Assembly (NCBI GenBank): GCA_021774445.1
Contig: JAJFJA010000061.1
Coordinates: 1-64,000 of the forward strand
Reading direction: 5' to 3'
Length of the DNA stretch: 64,000 nt
Origin: Alphaproteobacteria bacterium
GTDB lineage: Bacteria; Pseudomonadota; Alphaproteobacteria; UBA6615
Positions 16,567 through 25,675 of this stretch are shown in pieces. Position 1 is the stretch's first letter, and each line of letters opens with the position of its first letter. Under the pieces are notes generated by a model. It did not search any database. It was not told the origin of the DNA and saw nothing but the letters and a program-made list of their open reading frames with translations. The position numbers and the translations under genes were made by a program.

Positions 16567-17243
16567 CCGGGCGATCCATCGCGGTGGTTGCCGCACATCC
16601 CGACGACGAAGTCCTCGGCTTCGGCGGCACCATCGCCCGTCACGCGGCGGCCGGCGATCAGGTCTCTGTACTCATCCTCGCTACCGGCTTGGCCGCCCGC
16701 GGGGATGCCTCAGCCTCCGCAACCGCTTTGCTGGATTTACGTCACCAAGCGGACGCCGCATCGCAGATCCTCGGTGTCCATCATCTGATCCTGGGCGACT
16801 TGCCCGACAACCGTCTGGACACCGTGCCCCTATTGGATGTCATCAAGCGGATCGAAGCTTTCCTCGCCGAGACCGCGGCGTCGATCGTCTTCACCCACGA
16901 CCATCGCGATTTGAATATCGACCACGCCATTTGTGCGCGTGCCGTCCTGACTGCCTGCCGGCCGCTTCCCGGCGCCGCCGTGGCACAGCTCTACGCCGGC
17001 GAGATTCTCTCTTCCAGCGAATATGCCGATCCCGCAGACCGTTTTTCCCCGACCACCTATGTCGATATCGCCGACCAGCTGGAACGCAAATGCGATGCCC
17101 TGGCCTGTTACAAGAGCGAGCTGCGCGACTGGCCCCACCCGCGCTCCGTGCATGGGGTACGCGCCCTGGCCCACAAACGCGGCAGCGAAGCCGGCTTGGC
17201 CGCCGCGGAAGCCTTTCGTTTGCTCAGGGAAATCCAGACCTAG
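16563..17243 (+). CDS. PIG-L/LmbE family zinc-dependent N-deacetylase
   Basis: 226 aa from the GTG at 16563, preceded by a strong GGGAGG ribosome site. The zinc-binding motif AHPDDE is at residues 11-16, with VFTHDHRDLNIDH (second metal and catalytic region) and YKSEL further on, all standard for LmbE/PIG-L N-acetyl-glucosaminyl deacetylases. These enzymes remove acetyl from an N-acetylated sugar. Next to acetyltransferases and an ATP-grasp gene, it may unmask an amine that is then given another substituent. Cytoplasmic, no signal peptide. The reading frame ends one base into a possible GTG start of the next gene. Confidence 0.88.
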   Translation: MTGRSIAVVAAHPDDEVLGFGGTIARHAAAGDQVSVLILATGLAARGDASASATALLDLRHQADAASQILGVHHLILGDLPDNRLDTVPLLDVIKRIEAFLAETAASIVFTHDHRDLNIDHAICARAVLTACRPLPGAAVAQLYAGEILSSSEYADPADRFSPTTYVDIADQLERKCDALACYKSELRDWPHPRSVHGVRALAHKRGSEAGLAAAEAFRLLREIQT

Positions 17244-17275
17244 TGTCGGCGGTCCTGCAGAAGAGAACGGCTCAG

Positions 17276-18925
17276 ATGCCCGCGCCATTCCTGCTGATGG
17301 ACCAGCGTCACGGTTGGCGCCGCCACGTCCATGCCGGCCTTATTCTCTGGTCGAAGGGACATTTTTCCAACACCGATGACGCCGCCCTGGCCGCCGCCTT
17401 GGCGGTGTCATGGCCGCTGACGGACACCGCGGCCGGCGACCTGATGCGCCACACCCACGGTCATTTTGCTCTCGTCGCCGAATCTGCCGGACAGGTTTTC
17501 GCGGCCGTCGACCGCATCCGCAGCATCCCTTTGTTCTATGCCGGCGAGCCGGGCGGCCTCGCCCTCTCGGCGACCCCGGCGCGCTTGCTGAGTCATTGCG
17601 GCCTCGAGAGTTTCAACCAAACCGCCGCGCTGTCCATCGCCATGGCCGGCTACACCATCGGCCGTGACACCCTCTATGACGGACTAAGCCAGCTCGGCCC
17701 CGGCGAGTTCCTCCGCGTCGATACGACGGGGAGGATCACGCGACACAGCTACCATCGCTACACACCGTGGCACACCACCGAGCATTCCACCGCCAGCTGG
17801 CACAGCAGGTTGGCCGAGACCACGCGCGATATTCTCCAACGTCTGGCGGCGGATCTCAGCGACCGTACCATCGCCATTCCTCTCAGCGCCGGCCTGGACT
17901 CCCGGCTCATCGTTTCCGGCCTCGCCGATCTTGGTATCCGCAACGTCAAATGTTTCGCCTATGGCCTGCCGGGCAACTTCGAGGCCGAGGCCAGCCGTCA
18001 AATCGCCGAACATCTCGGCTATCCCTGGCAGTTCGTTCCCTTCACCCCAAAATCTCAGCGCGCCTTCGCCCGACGGGATCTTTACCGCGACTATCTTGCT
18101 TTTGCCGACAGCGCCTGCGCCACGCCGGTCGTGCAGGACCTGCCGGCCATTCTCGCTCTCCGCGACAACGGCTTTCTCGATCCCGACGCGGTGGTCGTCA
18201 ACGGCAACTCCGGCGACTACATCTCCGGGCTCCATATCCCAGCGGCGTTGCGCACCACGCCGCATGACCCCGACCCCATAGCCGCGCGAGATCATGTGCT
18301 CGACGCCATCAACGAAAAGCACTTCCGCCTCTGGGACGCCTTGGCCACCCCGACGAATCTCCAACGTATTAAGCAGCGTTTGGCGACCGAGCTCAGCGCG
18401 TTGCCGCCGGAGGCCTTGACACCCGGCGGCCGTCATGGGGCCTATGAGGCCCTGGAATTGCAGGATCGCCAGTCCAAATACGTCATCGCCCGTCAGCGCA
18501 TCTATGAATTTCTTGGTCTCGATTGGCGCTTGCCTCTGTGGGACGACGCCTATCTCGATTTTTGGCAGTCGGTGCCGCTGGCGCAAAAGGCCGGCCAGCG
18601 TCTCTACCGCGACATGGCGCAGCAGGCCAATTGGGGCGGCGTTTGGCAAGGTACCGCCTGGCAGTTTCCCCAGCGTGTCGACCCGGCCTGGCTCCGCGCC
18701 CCGCGCCAGCTCTTGCGTCTCGCCCACGCGCCCTTTGGAAAGCAGCGCTGGCATCGGTTTGAACGCCGCTACCTGAGTTATTGGATGGATGTCTTTGCCT
18801 GGCAGGCCATCGTACCTTATCGCCAGGTCATCGCCGACCGTCGCGGCGCCCGTCACCTCGTCGCCTGGCATACCGAGGCCTATTTGCAATCCAAGGGCCT
18901 GACCTATGGCGGCACCCCGGCCTGA
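17276..18925 (+). CDS. asparagine synthase-like protein lacking the glutaminase cysteine
   Basis: 549 aa from the ATG at 17276; a GTG at 17243, overlapping the previous stop, is an alternative start. The N-terminal domain keeps the Ntn-like layout (HGHFALVAE, DRIRSIPLFY) but begins MPAPFLLM, so neither start gives the Cys2 nucleophile needed to hydrolyse glutamine. The synthetase half keeps a PP-loop, LSAGLDSR at about 203-210 (SAG in place of SGG), and the NGNSGDYISG region. It probably still adenylates a carboxylate but must use free ammonia, another amine, or a partner glutaminase. Such proteins are seen in polysaccharide loci. Substrate unknown. Confidence 0.78.
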   Translation: MPAPFLLMDQRHGWRRHVHAGLILWSKGHFSNTDDAALAAALAVSWPLTDTAAGDLMRHTHGHFALVAESAGQVFAAVDRIRSIPLFYAGEPGGLALSATPARLLSHCGLESFNQTAALSIAMAGYTIGRDTLYDGLSQLGPGEFLRVDTTGRITRHSYHRYTPWHTTEHSTASWHSRLAETTRDILQRLAADLSDRTIAIPLSAGLDSRLIVSGLADLGIRNVKCFAYGLPGNFEAEASRQIAEHLGYPWQFVPFTPKSQRAFARRDLYRDYLAFADSACATPVVQDLPAILALRDNGFLDPDAVVVNGNSGDYISGLHIPAALRTTPHDPDPIAARDHVLDAINEKHFRLWDALATPTNLQRIKQRLATELSALPPEALTPGGRHGAYEALELQDRQSKYVIARQRIYEFLGLDWRLPLWDDAYLDFWQSVPLAQKAGQRLYRDMAQQANWGGVWQGTAWQFPQRVDPAWLRAPRQLLRLAHAPFGKQRWHRFERRYLSYWMDVFAWQAIVPYRQVIADRRGARHLVAWHTEAYLQSKGLTYGGTPA

Positions 18926-18938
18926 GCGGTAAACATTC

Positions 18939-19625
18939 TTGCCCGTTCATCCCAGGATCGAGGTCTTTGGCCTTTGCGGCGCCGGCAAGTCGACCGTGGT
19001 CGCCCGCCTGTTGCCGCTCATCGCCGCCCGGACCGGCACCGCGATCTGCGCCACCCGACCGACCGCCCCAAGGGGTCCTCAATCCCTGGGCCGCACCGGC
19101 CGGCTCGTCGCCGGCGCCGGTCTGCGAAACCCCTGGGCGCTGGCGGCCTTCCTGCGTCATCCCAGCAACTGGTGGTTACCCCTGAAGCTCGGATACCGCC
19201 GCGCCGCCCTGGCCAACTTGGCCGACGACCAGGCTCACATCCTGCTTGACAGCGGAGTCCTGCAGCCGTTCATATCCTTCGTCATCGAATGGTGTCGGCG
19301 ACCCGATCAAGCCGTGCCTCTCGCCGGCCTGCTCCCGGCTCTGCCGAAGACCACCGCCGCCCTCCATATTCACGCCCCAGCGGAAACCGCCATGCAGCGT
19401 TATCGGGCCCGCGCCCGCGAAACCGGCATCACCCTGGATCAACGCGACTGGAATCGCCATTTCGCCGCGGGGGCTTCCATGACCGATGCCATTGCCACCG
19501 CCTGCCGGGCCCGCCGCTGCCCGGTCGTTACCATCGACAACACCCAGGCACCGTCGCCGACCGACCTCGCCAACGCCGTCGATGCCTTGCTCGCACAGTT
19601 GCCCGGGACCCAGCCCCCATCGTGA
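18939..19625 (+). CDS. P-loop NTPase, kinase-like
   Basis: 228 aa. The start is taken as the TTG at 18939; no ATG lies upstream within the short gap after 18925. The sequence opens IEVFGLCGAGKSTVV, a Walker A loop (GxxGxGKS/T) right at the N-terminus as in nucleoside or sugar kinases, followed by ILLDSGVLQPF and IHAPAETAMQRYRARAR, which resembles the lid and substrate region of thymidylate-kinase-like proteins. It may phosphorylate a sugar, nucleotide or lipid in the pathway. Family assignment beyond P-loop NTPase is not possible by eye. Overlaps the next gene by 4 bases. Confidence 0.7.
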   Translation: MPVHPRIEVFGLCGAGKSTVVARLLPLIAARTGTAICATRPTAPRGPQSLGRTGRLVAGAGLRNPWALAAFLRHPSNWWLPLKLGYRRAALANLADDQAHILLDSGVLQPFISFVIEWCRRPDQAVPLAGLLPALPKTTAALHIHAPAETAMQRYRARARETGITLDQRDWNRHFAAGASMTDAIATACRARRCPVVTIDNTQAPSPTDLANAVDALLAQLPGTQPPS

Positions 19626-20335
19626 CGTCGCTCAAGGACTACGCCAACGCCGGCCTATATCGTCTCGACCGTCTCGCCTTGCGCGCGCGCCTGTCCCTCG
19701 ACCTGCGCGCCGGCTTGGCGACCCTCTATCAGCCCAACCCTTTCGACCCGACCCACCGTCAAGTCGCCGCCGGGCGTGCCTGCGCCGACCGCTTTACCGC
19801 CTTTGCCAAGTGCCTGCCCACGGACGGCCCGCTCTCCACCATCGATGTCGGCTGCAACATCGGCTATTTCGTATTTCGCATGGCCGAGCGCGGCGGTCTT
19901 TGCCTTGGCGTGGATTGGGGCCGCAACGAAATCGCCCTTGCCCGGCGCCTGGCCAGCAAGCAGGACGTCACCAACGCGCTTTTCGCCCAACTCGAAATCA
20001 CCGAACAAACCGCCGCTACCCTGCCGACGGCGGATCTGGTTATTTGCCTGTCGATCTTCCACCACTGGGCCCGCAAGCTTGGCCTGGACGGCGCCACCCT
20101 GATCATGCGCCGACTTGCTGACCATGCCGGCCACTGTCTTGTCTTCGAAACCGGCCAGCCGGACGAGCCCACCGATTGGGCCGGCGACCTGCACTTCATG
20201 GGCACCGATCCCGACGGCTGGACGCGGCAATATCTCACCGACCTGGGTTTCGCCAAGGTCGACCACGCCGGCAAGTTCCCCACGTCCCTGTCGCCGGTAC
20301 CGCGCAATCTCTACGTCGCCAGCCGCGAGCCCTGA
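19622..20335 (+). CDS. class I SAM-dependent methyltransferase
   Basis: 237 aa from the GTG at 19622 that overlaps the previous stop (GTGA). Motif I is STIDVGCNIGYFVFRM, followed by CLGVDWGRNEIALARRL with the acidic SAM-ribose ligand, and ADLVICLSIFHHW as motif IV, typical of Methyltransf_11/25 proteins. The C-terminal segment ends with PVPRNLYVASREP, common in sugar or FkbM-adjacent methyltransferases. Context points to O-methylation of a glycan or of a lipid-linked intermediate. It ends one base into the start of a glycosyltransferase gene (TGATG). Confidence 0.8.
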   Translation: MTSLKDYANAGLYRLDRLALRARLSLDLRAGLATLYQPNPFDPTHRQVAAGRACADRFTAFAKCLPTDGPLSTIDVGCNIGYFVFRMAERGGLCLGVDWGRNEIALARRLASKQDVTNALFAQLEITEQTAATLPTADLVICLSIFHHWARKLGLDGATLIMRRLADHAGHCLVFETGQPDEPTDWAGDLHFMGTDPDGWTRQYLTDLGFAKVDHAGKFPTSLSPVPRNLYVASREP

Positions 20336-21513
20336 TGGGCCAGGCACCCCTGCATGTCCTGCTCGTGACCACCGGCTACCCGCCCGAGCATTCCGGCTCC
20401 GGCGGCCGTCTGCACGCCATGTATCGGCGCTTGATAAACCAGCACCCCGCTTTGTCTTGGTCGGTGCTGAGTCGCTGCGATGCGCCGGCACCAGCGATCG
20501 AGGGCCCAACGACCATCCACCGGGTGCCCCGCGTCAGCCGCGCCCACCGGCCCATCACCGAGTGGGCCGCCGTCCGTCGTCATACCCGCCGCGGCATGCT
20601 CCAGGGCTGCGATATTCTCCATTGCGCCGGTTGGTCCTGGCTGACGCTTGCCGTCTGTCGCACCGCCAAGCGCGCCGGCCTGCCGATTTTGCGTGAGCTC
20701 ACGACGATCGGCGACGGCGCCGCCCACGGCGCCGCCGGCGCCCGCCTCATCCGCCACACCAACCGGCTCGCCGACCAACTCATTGCCATCTCGCCGGCGC
20801 TCGAACGGGATGTCCGGTCCACCGGGGTCACCGCGCCGATCTGGTGTCGCCCCAACCCCGTCGATAGCGATCTATTCCATTTGCCTCAGACGGCCGAACG
20901 GCAAACGGCGCGCGCGCTGGTAAGGCAATGGCTGCCGAGCTTGACCGACGACGACGTCCTTTTGCTGCAAGTCGGCCGTATTAGGCCCTTGAAGAATCAG
21001 CAATTCATGCTCGAATGCCTTGGTCGCCTGCCACCACGGTTCAAGCTGTTGATCGTCGGGCCGCCCCAGGCCCGGGACGATCCCTATCTACGGGATTTGC
21101 GCGCCCGCGCTGCGACCCCCGACCTCGCCGGCCGGGTGCATATTGAGGCCACCTTACGCAACGATGTGCCGACACTCATGCGGGCGGCGGATGCCCTGAC
21201 CTTTCCGTCTCGCAGCGAAGGTTTGGGCAATGTCGTTGTCGAAGCGCTCGCCAGCGGTTTGCCGGTGGTCGCGCATCATCTTCCCGGAGTCACCGATTGG
21301 CTCATCGAGCCGGGCGTCAATGGCGCTTTGGCCCCGCTCGACCCCGCCGATTTTGTCGCCGCGATCCTCCAAGCCGAGCCGCAACGTAGCCAGCGCAGCG
21401 CCATCGCTGCCGCCGCCGCCACGCGATTCGACCGGTCGCAGATCGATGACCGCTATTGGCGGATCCTGACCCAACTCGCGGCGCGGACATCGCTCGACCG
21501 GTCCGCCGCGTGA
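20335..21513 (+). CDS. GT4 family glycosyltransferase
   Basis: 392-aa GT-B enzyme. N-terminal LLVTTGYPPEHSGSGGRLH is the acceptor-domain start with a glycine-rich loop; the C-terminal nucleotide-sugar domain has LLQVGRIRPLKNQQFMLE and SRSEGLGNVVVEALASGLPVV, the GT4 EX7E motif. Such enzymes are retaining cytoplasmic transferases that add one sugar to a lipid-linked acceptor. The donor is not predictable. It lies in a run of three GT4 genes with 1-4 base overlaps. Confidence 0.85.
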   Translation: MGQAPLHVLLVTTGYPPEHSGSGGRLHAMYRRLINQHPALSWSVLSRCDAPAPAIEGPTTIHRVPRVSRAHRPITEWAAVRRHTRRGMLQGCDILHCAGWSWLTLAVCRTAKRAGLPILRELTTIGDGAAHGAAGARLIRHTNRLADQLIAISPALERDVRSTGVTAPIWCRPNPVDSDLFHLPQTAERQTARALVRQWLPSLTDDDVLLLQVGRIRPLKNQQFMLECLGRLPPRFKLLIVGPPQARDDPYLRDLRARAATPDLAGRVHIEATLRNDVPTLMRAADALTFPSRSEGLGNVVVEALASGLPVVAHHLPGVTDWLIEPGVNGALAPLDPADFVAAILQAEPQRSQRSAIAAAAATRFDRSQIDDRYWRILTQLAARTSLDRSAA

Positions 21514-22610
21514 CCGACCGCATCGCCGTTCTGTTGCCGTCCTTTGCCGGCGGCGGTGCCGAGCGCGTCGCTTTGAGTTTGCTCGCGGACCTGCCGCGCA
21601 CTCGTTACGCGGCGACGCTTATCGTCATGATCGGCGACGGCCCGCTGGCGCCGCTCGTCCCTCGACACATTCCTCTCGTCGATCTGCGTGAGCCGCGCCT
21701 GCGTCGCGCCGTCTGGCCCCTACTAAGGGCCTTGCGCCGGCAGCAACCTGCAGTTGTATTCTCCACCATGGGTTATATGAACCTCGCCCTTCTGGCGCTG
21801 CGGCCTTTGCTGCCCCGAGGCGTCCGCATCGTCATCCGGGAGGCCAACCTTCCGTCCCTCAGCCTTGCCGCCAATCGCCGGTCTTGGTTTTTCCGCCGCG
21901 CCTACCGCCGGCTCTACCGTCACGCCGATGTCGTCATCTGCACCTCCGCCGAAATGCGCCGTCAGATGGTCGACGATTTCGCCGTCGACCCGGATCGCGC
22001 ACAGTTGCTGCCAAACCCGGTCGACGTGGCGGCCTTGCGCGAACACGCCACACCGACGTTCCGGCCCCACGGCGGTGCGGTGCATTTCGTCGCCGCCGGC
22101 CGTTTGCATCGGCAAAAGGGGTTTGACCGCCTGCTCGACCTCTTTGCCACGTTGCCGGGCGCCCCGACCTTGACCATTCTCGGCGACGGCCCGGACGGCC
22201 CCGCGTTGCGTCAGCACAGTGCCGCATTGGGCCTTTGTCAGCGTGTTTCCCTGCCTGGCTTCGAGCCCAACCCCTGGCGCCACATCGCCGGCGCCGACGC
22301 ATTTCTCATGCCCTCCCGCTGGGAAGGCATGCCCAACGCCGCCCTCGAAGCCCTCGCCTGCGGCACGCCGGTGATTGCCACGCCGGAATCCGGGGGGCTG
22401 CCCGAACTGACCGCCATGATGTCCGGCGGTCTCACCATCGCCCCCTTCGGCGATCGGTTCGCCACCGCGATGTCCGCCGTCACCGCCGACTCCTGTGCCG
22501 TGCCGCGGCCTTCCTGGCTACCCGCCGCCTACCATCGCGACACGGTCGCCGACCGTTTTGCCGACCTGCTCGATACGGTTCTCGCGCCACGCCGGGCCGG
22601 CGCCTCATGA
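21510..22610 (+). CDS. GT4 family glycosyltransferase
   Basis: 366 aa from the GTG at 21510, overlapping the previous stop. IAVLLPSFAGGGAERVALSLL at the N-terminus is the typical GT4 start with the GGAER acceptor loop, and FVAAGRLHRQKGFDRLLD plus SRWEGMPNAALEALACGTPVI are the donor-domain and EX7E motifs. The protein resembles GalNAc- or glucosyl-transferases of O-antigen clusters, but no donor can be assigned. Second of three consecutive GT4 genes. Confidence 0.85.
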   Translation: MTDRIAVLLPSFAGGGAERVALSLLADLPRTRYAATLIVMIGDGPLAPLVPRHIPLVDLREPRLRRAVWPLLRALRRQQPAVVFSTMGYMNLALLALRPLLPRGVRIVIREANLPSLSLAANRRSWFFRRAYRRLYRHADVVICTSAEMRRQMVDDFAVDPDRAQLLPNPVDVAALREHATPTFRPHGGAVHFVAAGRLHRQKGFDRLLDLFATLPGAPTLTILGDGPDGPALRQHSAALGLCQRVSLPGFEPNPWRHIAGADAFLMPSRWEGMPNAALEALACGTPVIATPESGGLPELTAMMSGGLTIAPFGDRFATAMSAVTADSCAVPRPSWLPAAYHRDTVADRFADLLDTVLAPRRAGAS

Positions 22611-23749
22611 AAGTGATGCATGTCATCACGTCGTTGGACATCGGCGGCGCCGAGCAGATGCTGCGCCGCTTGGTCACCGCCAAGACCCGCCCCGACGTCA
22701 GCCACTCCGTCGTCACCATGATCCCCGGCGGTCCCCTGCACGCGGCGATCCAGGGCGACGGCATTCCGGTCGTCGACCTCGGCATGCGGCCCGGCAGAGC
22801 TAATCTATCCGGCCTCTGGCAACTGCGCCGTCTGATCCGCCGGCAGCGGCCGGACCTTATTCAGACCTGGCTGTATCACGCCGATCTCGTCGCCACTCTG
22901 GCCTTGCAACTATCCGGCCGCCGTCGCCAGACCCGGCTCGTCTGGGGCCTGCGCTGCTCCGACATGCACGCCGGTCACGCCACGCCGCGCCACCGCATGA
23001 TCCTGCGAGTCCTGGCCCACCTGTCCCGCCGTCCTGACCTGATCATCAGCAACTCGGCGGCCGGCATGCGGGTCCATACCGCGGTTGGCTACCGGCCCCG
23101 GCGCTGGCAGGTCATCCCCAACGGCTTCCACACCGAGTTGTTCGCACCCGACGACGAAGGGCGCTGTCGGATGCGCGCTGAGCTCGGCCTCGGCGACGAC
23201 GATTTCGCCATCGTCCTGTGCGCCCGAGTCGCCCCCATGAAGGACCACAAGACATTCGTCCGCGCCGCCGAGATAGTGGCCGCGCAGCTACCCCAAGCGC
23301 GCTTTGTCTTGATTGGCCGCAACACCGATCGCTCCGACACCGGCCTCGACCGCATGATCGTCGATTCCGCCGCCGCCGACCGTTTTCTCCGCCTCGGCGA
23401 ACGCCGCGACATTGCCGCCATTTTGCCCGCCATGGATCTGGCGACCTTGACCTCGGCTTTTGGTGAGGGCTTCCCGAATGTCCTGGGCGAGGCCATGGCC
23501 ACTGCCATTCCTTGCGTATCGTCCGCCGCCGGCGACGCCGCCGAGGTCATTGGCGACACCGGCTTGATCGTGCCGGTGCGCGACCCTCAGGCGATGGCGA
23601 CCGCCTGGTTGGAGATGTTCTCCCAAGGCCGCGAGGGCCGCGCCCGGCTTGGCGCCATGGCCCGCGACCGCGTCCTCGACAACTTCGCCATGGACAAAGT
23701 GTTCACCCAGTTCATCGATACCTATTCCGAACTTTGCGGCACCAACTGA
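22607..23749 (+). CDS. GT4 family glycosyltransferase
   Basis: 380 aa; ATG at 22607 overlaps the previous stop. VMHVITSLDIGGAEQMLRRL gives the GGAE acceptor loop; IVLCARVAPMKDHKTFVRAA and SAFGEGFPNVLGEAMATAIPCV give the donor domain and EX7E motif. The N-terminal half includes IQTWLYHADLV, common in WcaK/PglA-like GT4 enzymes. It shares its last base with the start of an asparagine synthase gene (TGATG), so sugar addition and amidation may be co-expressed. Confidence 0.85.
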   Translation: MKVMHVITSLDIGGAEQMLRRLVTAKTRPDVSHSVVTMIPGGPLHAAIQGDGIPVVDLGMRPGRANLSGLWQLRRLIRRQRPDLIQTWLYHADLVATLALQLSGRRRQTRLVWGLRCSDMHAGHATPRHRMILRVLAHLSRRPDLIISNSAAGMRVHTAVGYRPRRWQVIPNGFHTELFAPDDEGRCRMRAELGLGDDDFAIVLCARVAPMKDHKTFVRAAEIVAAQLPQARFVLIGRNTDRSDTGLDRMIVDSAAADRFLRLGERRDIAAILPAMDLATLTSAFGEGFPNVLGEAMATAIPCVSSAAGDAAEVIGDTGLIVPVRDPQAMATAWLEMFSQGREGRARLGAMARDRVLDNFAMDKVFTQFIDTYSELCGTN

Positions 23750-25671
23750 TGTGCGGCATAGCCGGCTTCCTCGATCCTTCCGGCGACCTTGCCGGGCCGG
23801 CAATGGCCGCCATTGCCACCGCCATGGCCGACCGCCTTCGCCACCGCGGTCCCGATGACGCGGGTGTCTGGGTCGACCAACAAGCCGGTATCGCCTTGTC
23901 CCATCGCCGGCTTGCCATCGTCGATCTCTCCACTGCGGGCCATCAGCCCATGCTGTCGCCATGCCGCCGCTACGTCGTCAGCTACAACGGTGAGATCTAC
24001 AACCATCAGGACCTGCGCCGTGACCTCGAAGCCGGCGGTACGGTCTTCAAAGGCCACGCCGATACTGAAACTTTGGTCGCCGCCTGCACCGCTTGGGGCC
24101 TGCCGAGAACGCTGCAGCGGCTCAACGGCATGTATGCTTTCGCGCTGTGGGATCGGCAGGAACGTCGCCTTCATCTGGTGCGCGATCGCCTCGGCATCAA
24201 ACCGCTTTATTGGGGTCGCCAGCAGGGTCGGTTCTTTTTCGCATCGGAATTGAAGGCTTTGCACGCCCACCCCGAGTGGTCCCCGAGTCTCGATCGCACC
24301 GCCCTCGCCAGCTATATCCGTTTCGCCTATGTGCCGGCACCCCGCTGCATCTATTCAGGCGTGCAAAAACTGGCACCCGGCACGTGTCTGACGATCAATC
24401 AAGACGGCACCACCGACATCGACTGCTATTGGAATCTCCGCACCATTGCCCGCGAGGCGTCGGCACATCCCGAGACACTTTCCGCGGCGGAGGCCGTCGA
24501 CGCCTTCGGCGATCTCCTCACCGCGGCCGTGCGCCGCCAGATGCTGGCCGACGTTCCGGTCGGCGCCTTCCTGTCCGGCGGCGTTGACAGCTCCACGGTG
24601 GTGGCGCTGATGCAACAAGTCAGCGCCGCCCCGGTGCGCAGCTTCTCCATCGGCTCGACCGTCGACGATTTCGACGAAGCGACGCATGCTCGGCGAGTCG
24701 CCGGCCATCTCGGGACCGAGCACACCGAACTCTATGTCGCCCCCGACGACGCGTTGGAACTCATCCCGAAACTGCCGGATGTTTACGACGAGCCCTTCGC
24801 CGACTCGTCCCAATTGCTCACCTATCTCGTCTCCGCCATGACCCGCGAGTCCGTCACTGTGGCGCTCTCCGGCGACGGTGGCGATGAGATCCTCGCCGGC
24901 TACAACCGTCATGTCTGGGCCGCCGGCGGCTATCGCCGCTTGGCGCGAATTCCGGCCGGGTTGCGGCATGCCGCGTCCGGCCTCCTGCGCGCCATGCCGA
25001 CCACCGGCCTCGACCGGGTCACAGGCTGGTTACCGGTGCCGCAATTCGCCGATAAGGTGCAAAAATTCGGCGGCATCGTCGATATCGACGATCAAGCGGC
25101 GCTCTACCGCCGCCTCGTCAGCCAATGCGACCGGCCTGAGCACTACTTACCCGGCACCGAAGAGCCCTACGGTCTGGCTTGGGACGACAGCGTCGCGACC
25201 GATTTCCCGGATTTTCCGGCGCGCATGCAGTTCCTCGATACCGCGACCTATTTACCCGACGACATCCTCACCAAAGTCGACCGCGCCAGCATGGCCGTCA
25301 GTCTGGAGGTCAGGGTCCCCCTGCTCGATCACCGCGTCGTCGAATTCGCTTGGCGCCTGCCCCAATCCCTGAAAATCCGCGCCGGCAAAGGTAAATGGCT
25401 GCTGCGCAAATTGCTCGCCCGCCACGTTCCCCCGGCACTGACCGAACGCCCCAAGCAGGGTTTCGCCCTGCCTCTGGCCGCATGGCTGCGCGGCCCCTTG
25501 CGCGATTGGGGTGAGAGCATGCTGTCGGAACAGCGTTTGCGCGACACCGGCCTGCTCGATATTGCTGCCGTGCGGCGGCTTTGGCAGGTCCACCACTCGG
25601 GTCTGCGGAATGAACAGCACGGCCTGTGGACCCTGTTGATGTTCCAAGCCTGGCAGGAGCGCTGGGGCTGA
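23749..25671 (+). CDS. asparagine synthase (glutamine-hydrolysing) homologue
   Basis: 640 aa with a complete glutamine-dependent layout: MCGIAGFLD exposes Cys2, then RHRGPDDAGVW, YNGEIYNHQDL and RDRLGIKPLYW in the glutaminase domain; the PP-loop is SGGVDSS at about 276-282, followed by GDGGDEILAGY and the KVDRASMAVSLEVRVPLLD segment that lines the active site. This is the most AsnB-like of the four homologues and could make asparagine, yet it lies between a glycosyltransferase and a methyltransferase in a glycan operon. Amidation of a sugar carboxylate is the likelier role by context. Confidence 0.88.
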   Translation: MCGIAGFLDPSGDLAGPAMAAIATAMADRLRHRGPDDAGVWVDQQAGIALSHRRLAIVDLSTAGHQPMLSPCRRYVVSYNGEIYNHQDLRRDLEAGGTVFKGHADTETLVAACTAWGLPRTLQRLNGMYAFALWDRQERRLHLVRDRLGIKPLYWGRQQGRFFFASELKALHAHPEWSPSLDRTALASYIRFAYVPAPRCIYSGVQKLAPGTCLTINQDGTTDIDCYWNLRTIAREASAHPETLSAAEAVDAFGDLLTAAVRRQMLADVPVGAFLSGGVDSSTVVALMQQVSAAPVRSFSIGSTVDDFDEATHARRVAGHLGTEHTELYVAPDDALELIPKLPDVYDEPFADSSQLLTYLVSAMTRESVTVALSGDGGDEILAGYNRHVWAAGGYRRLARIPAGLRHAASGLLRAMPTTGLDRVTGWLPVPQFADKVQKFGGIVDIDDQAALYRRLVSQCDRPEHYLPGTEEPYGLAWDDSVATDFPDFPARMQFLDTATYLPDDILTKVDRASMAVSLEVRVPLLDHRVVEFAWRLPQSLKIRAGKGKWLLRKLLARHVPPALTERPKQGFALPLAAWLRGPLRDWGESMLSEQRLRDTGLLDIAAVRRLWQVHHSGLRNEQHGLWTLLMFQAWQERWG

Positions 25672-25675
25672 CGCC

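Noticed and set aside
16544..17242. Long N-terminal extension of the asparagine-synthase-like protein at 17276
   Set aside because: Overlaps the whole PIG-L gene in another frame and reads as Arg/Pro-rich noise.
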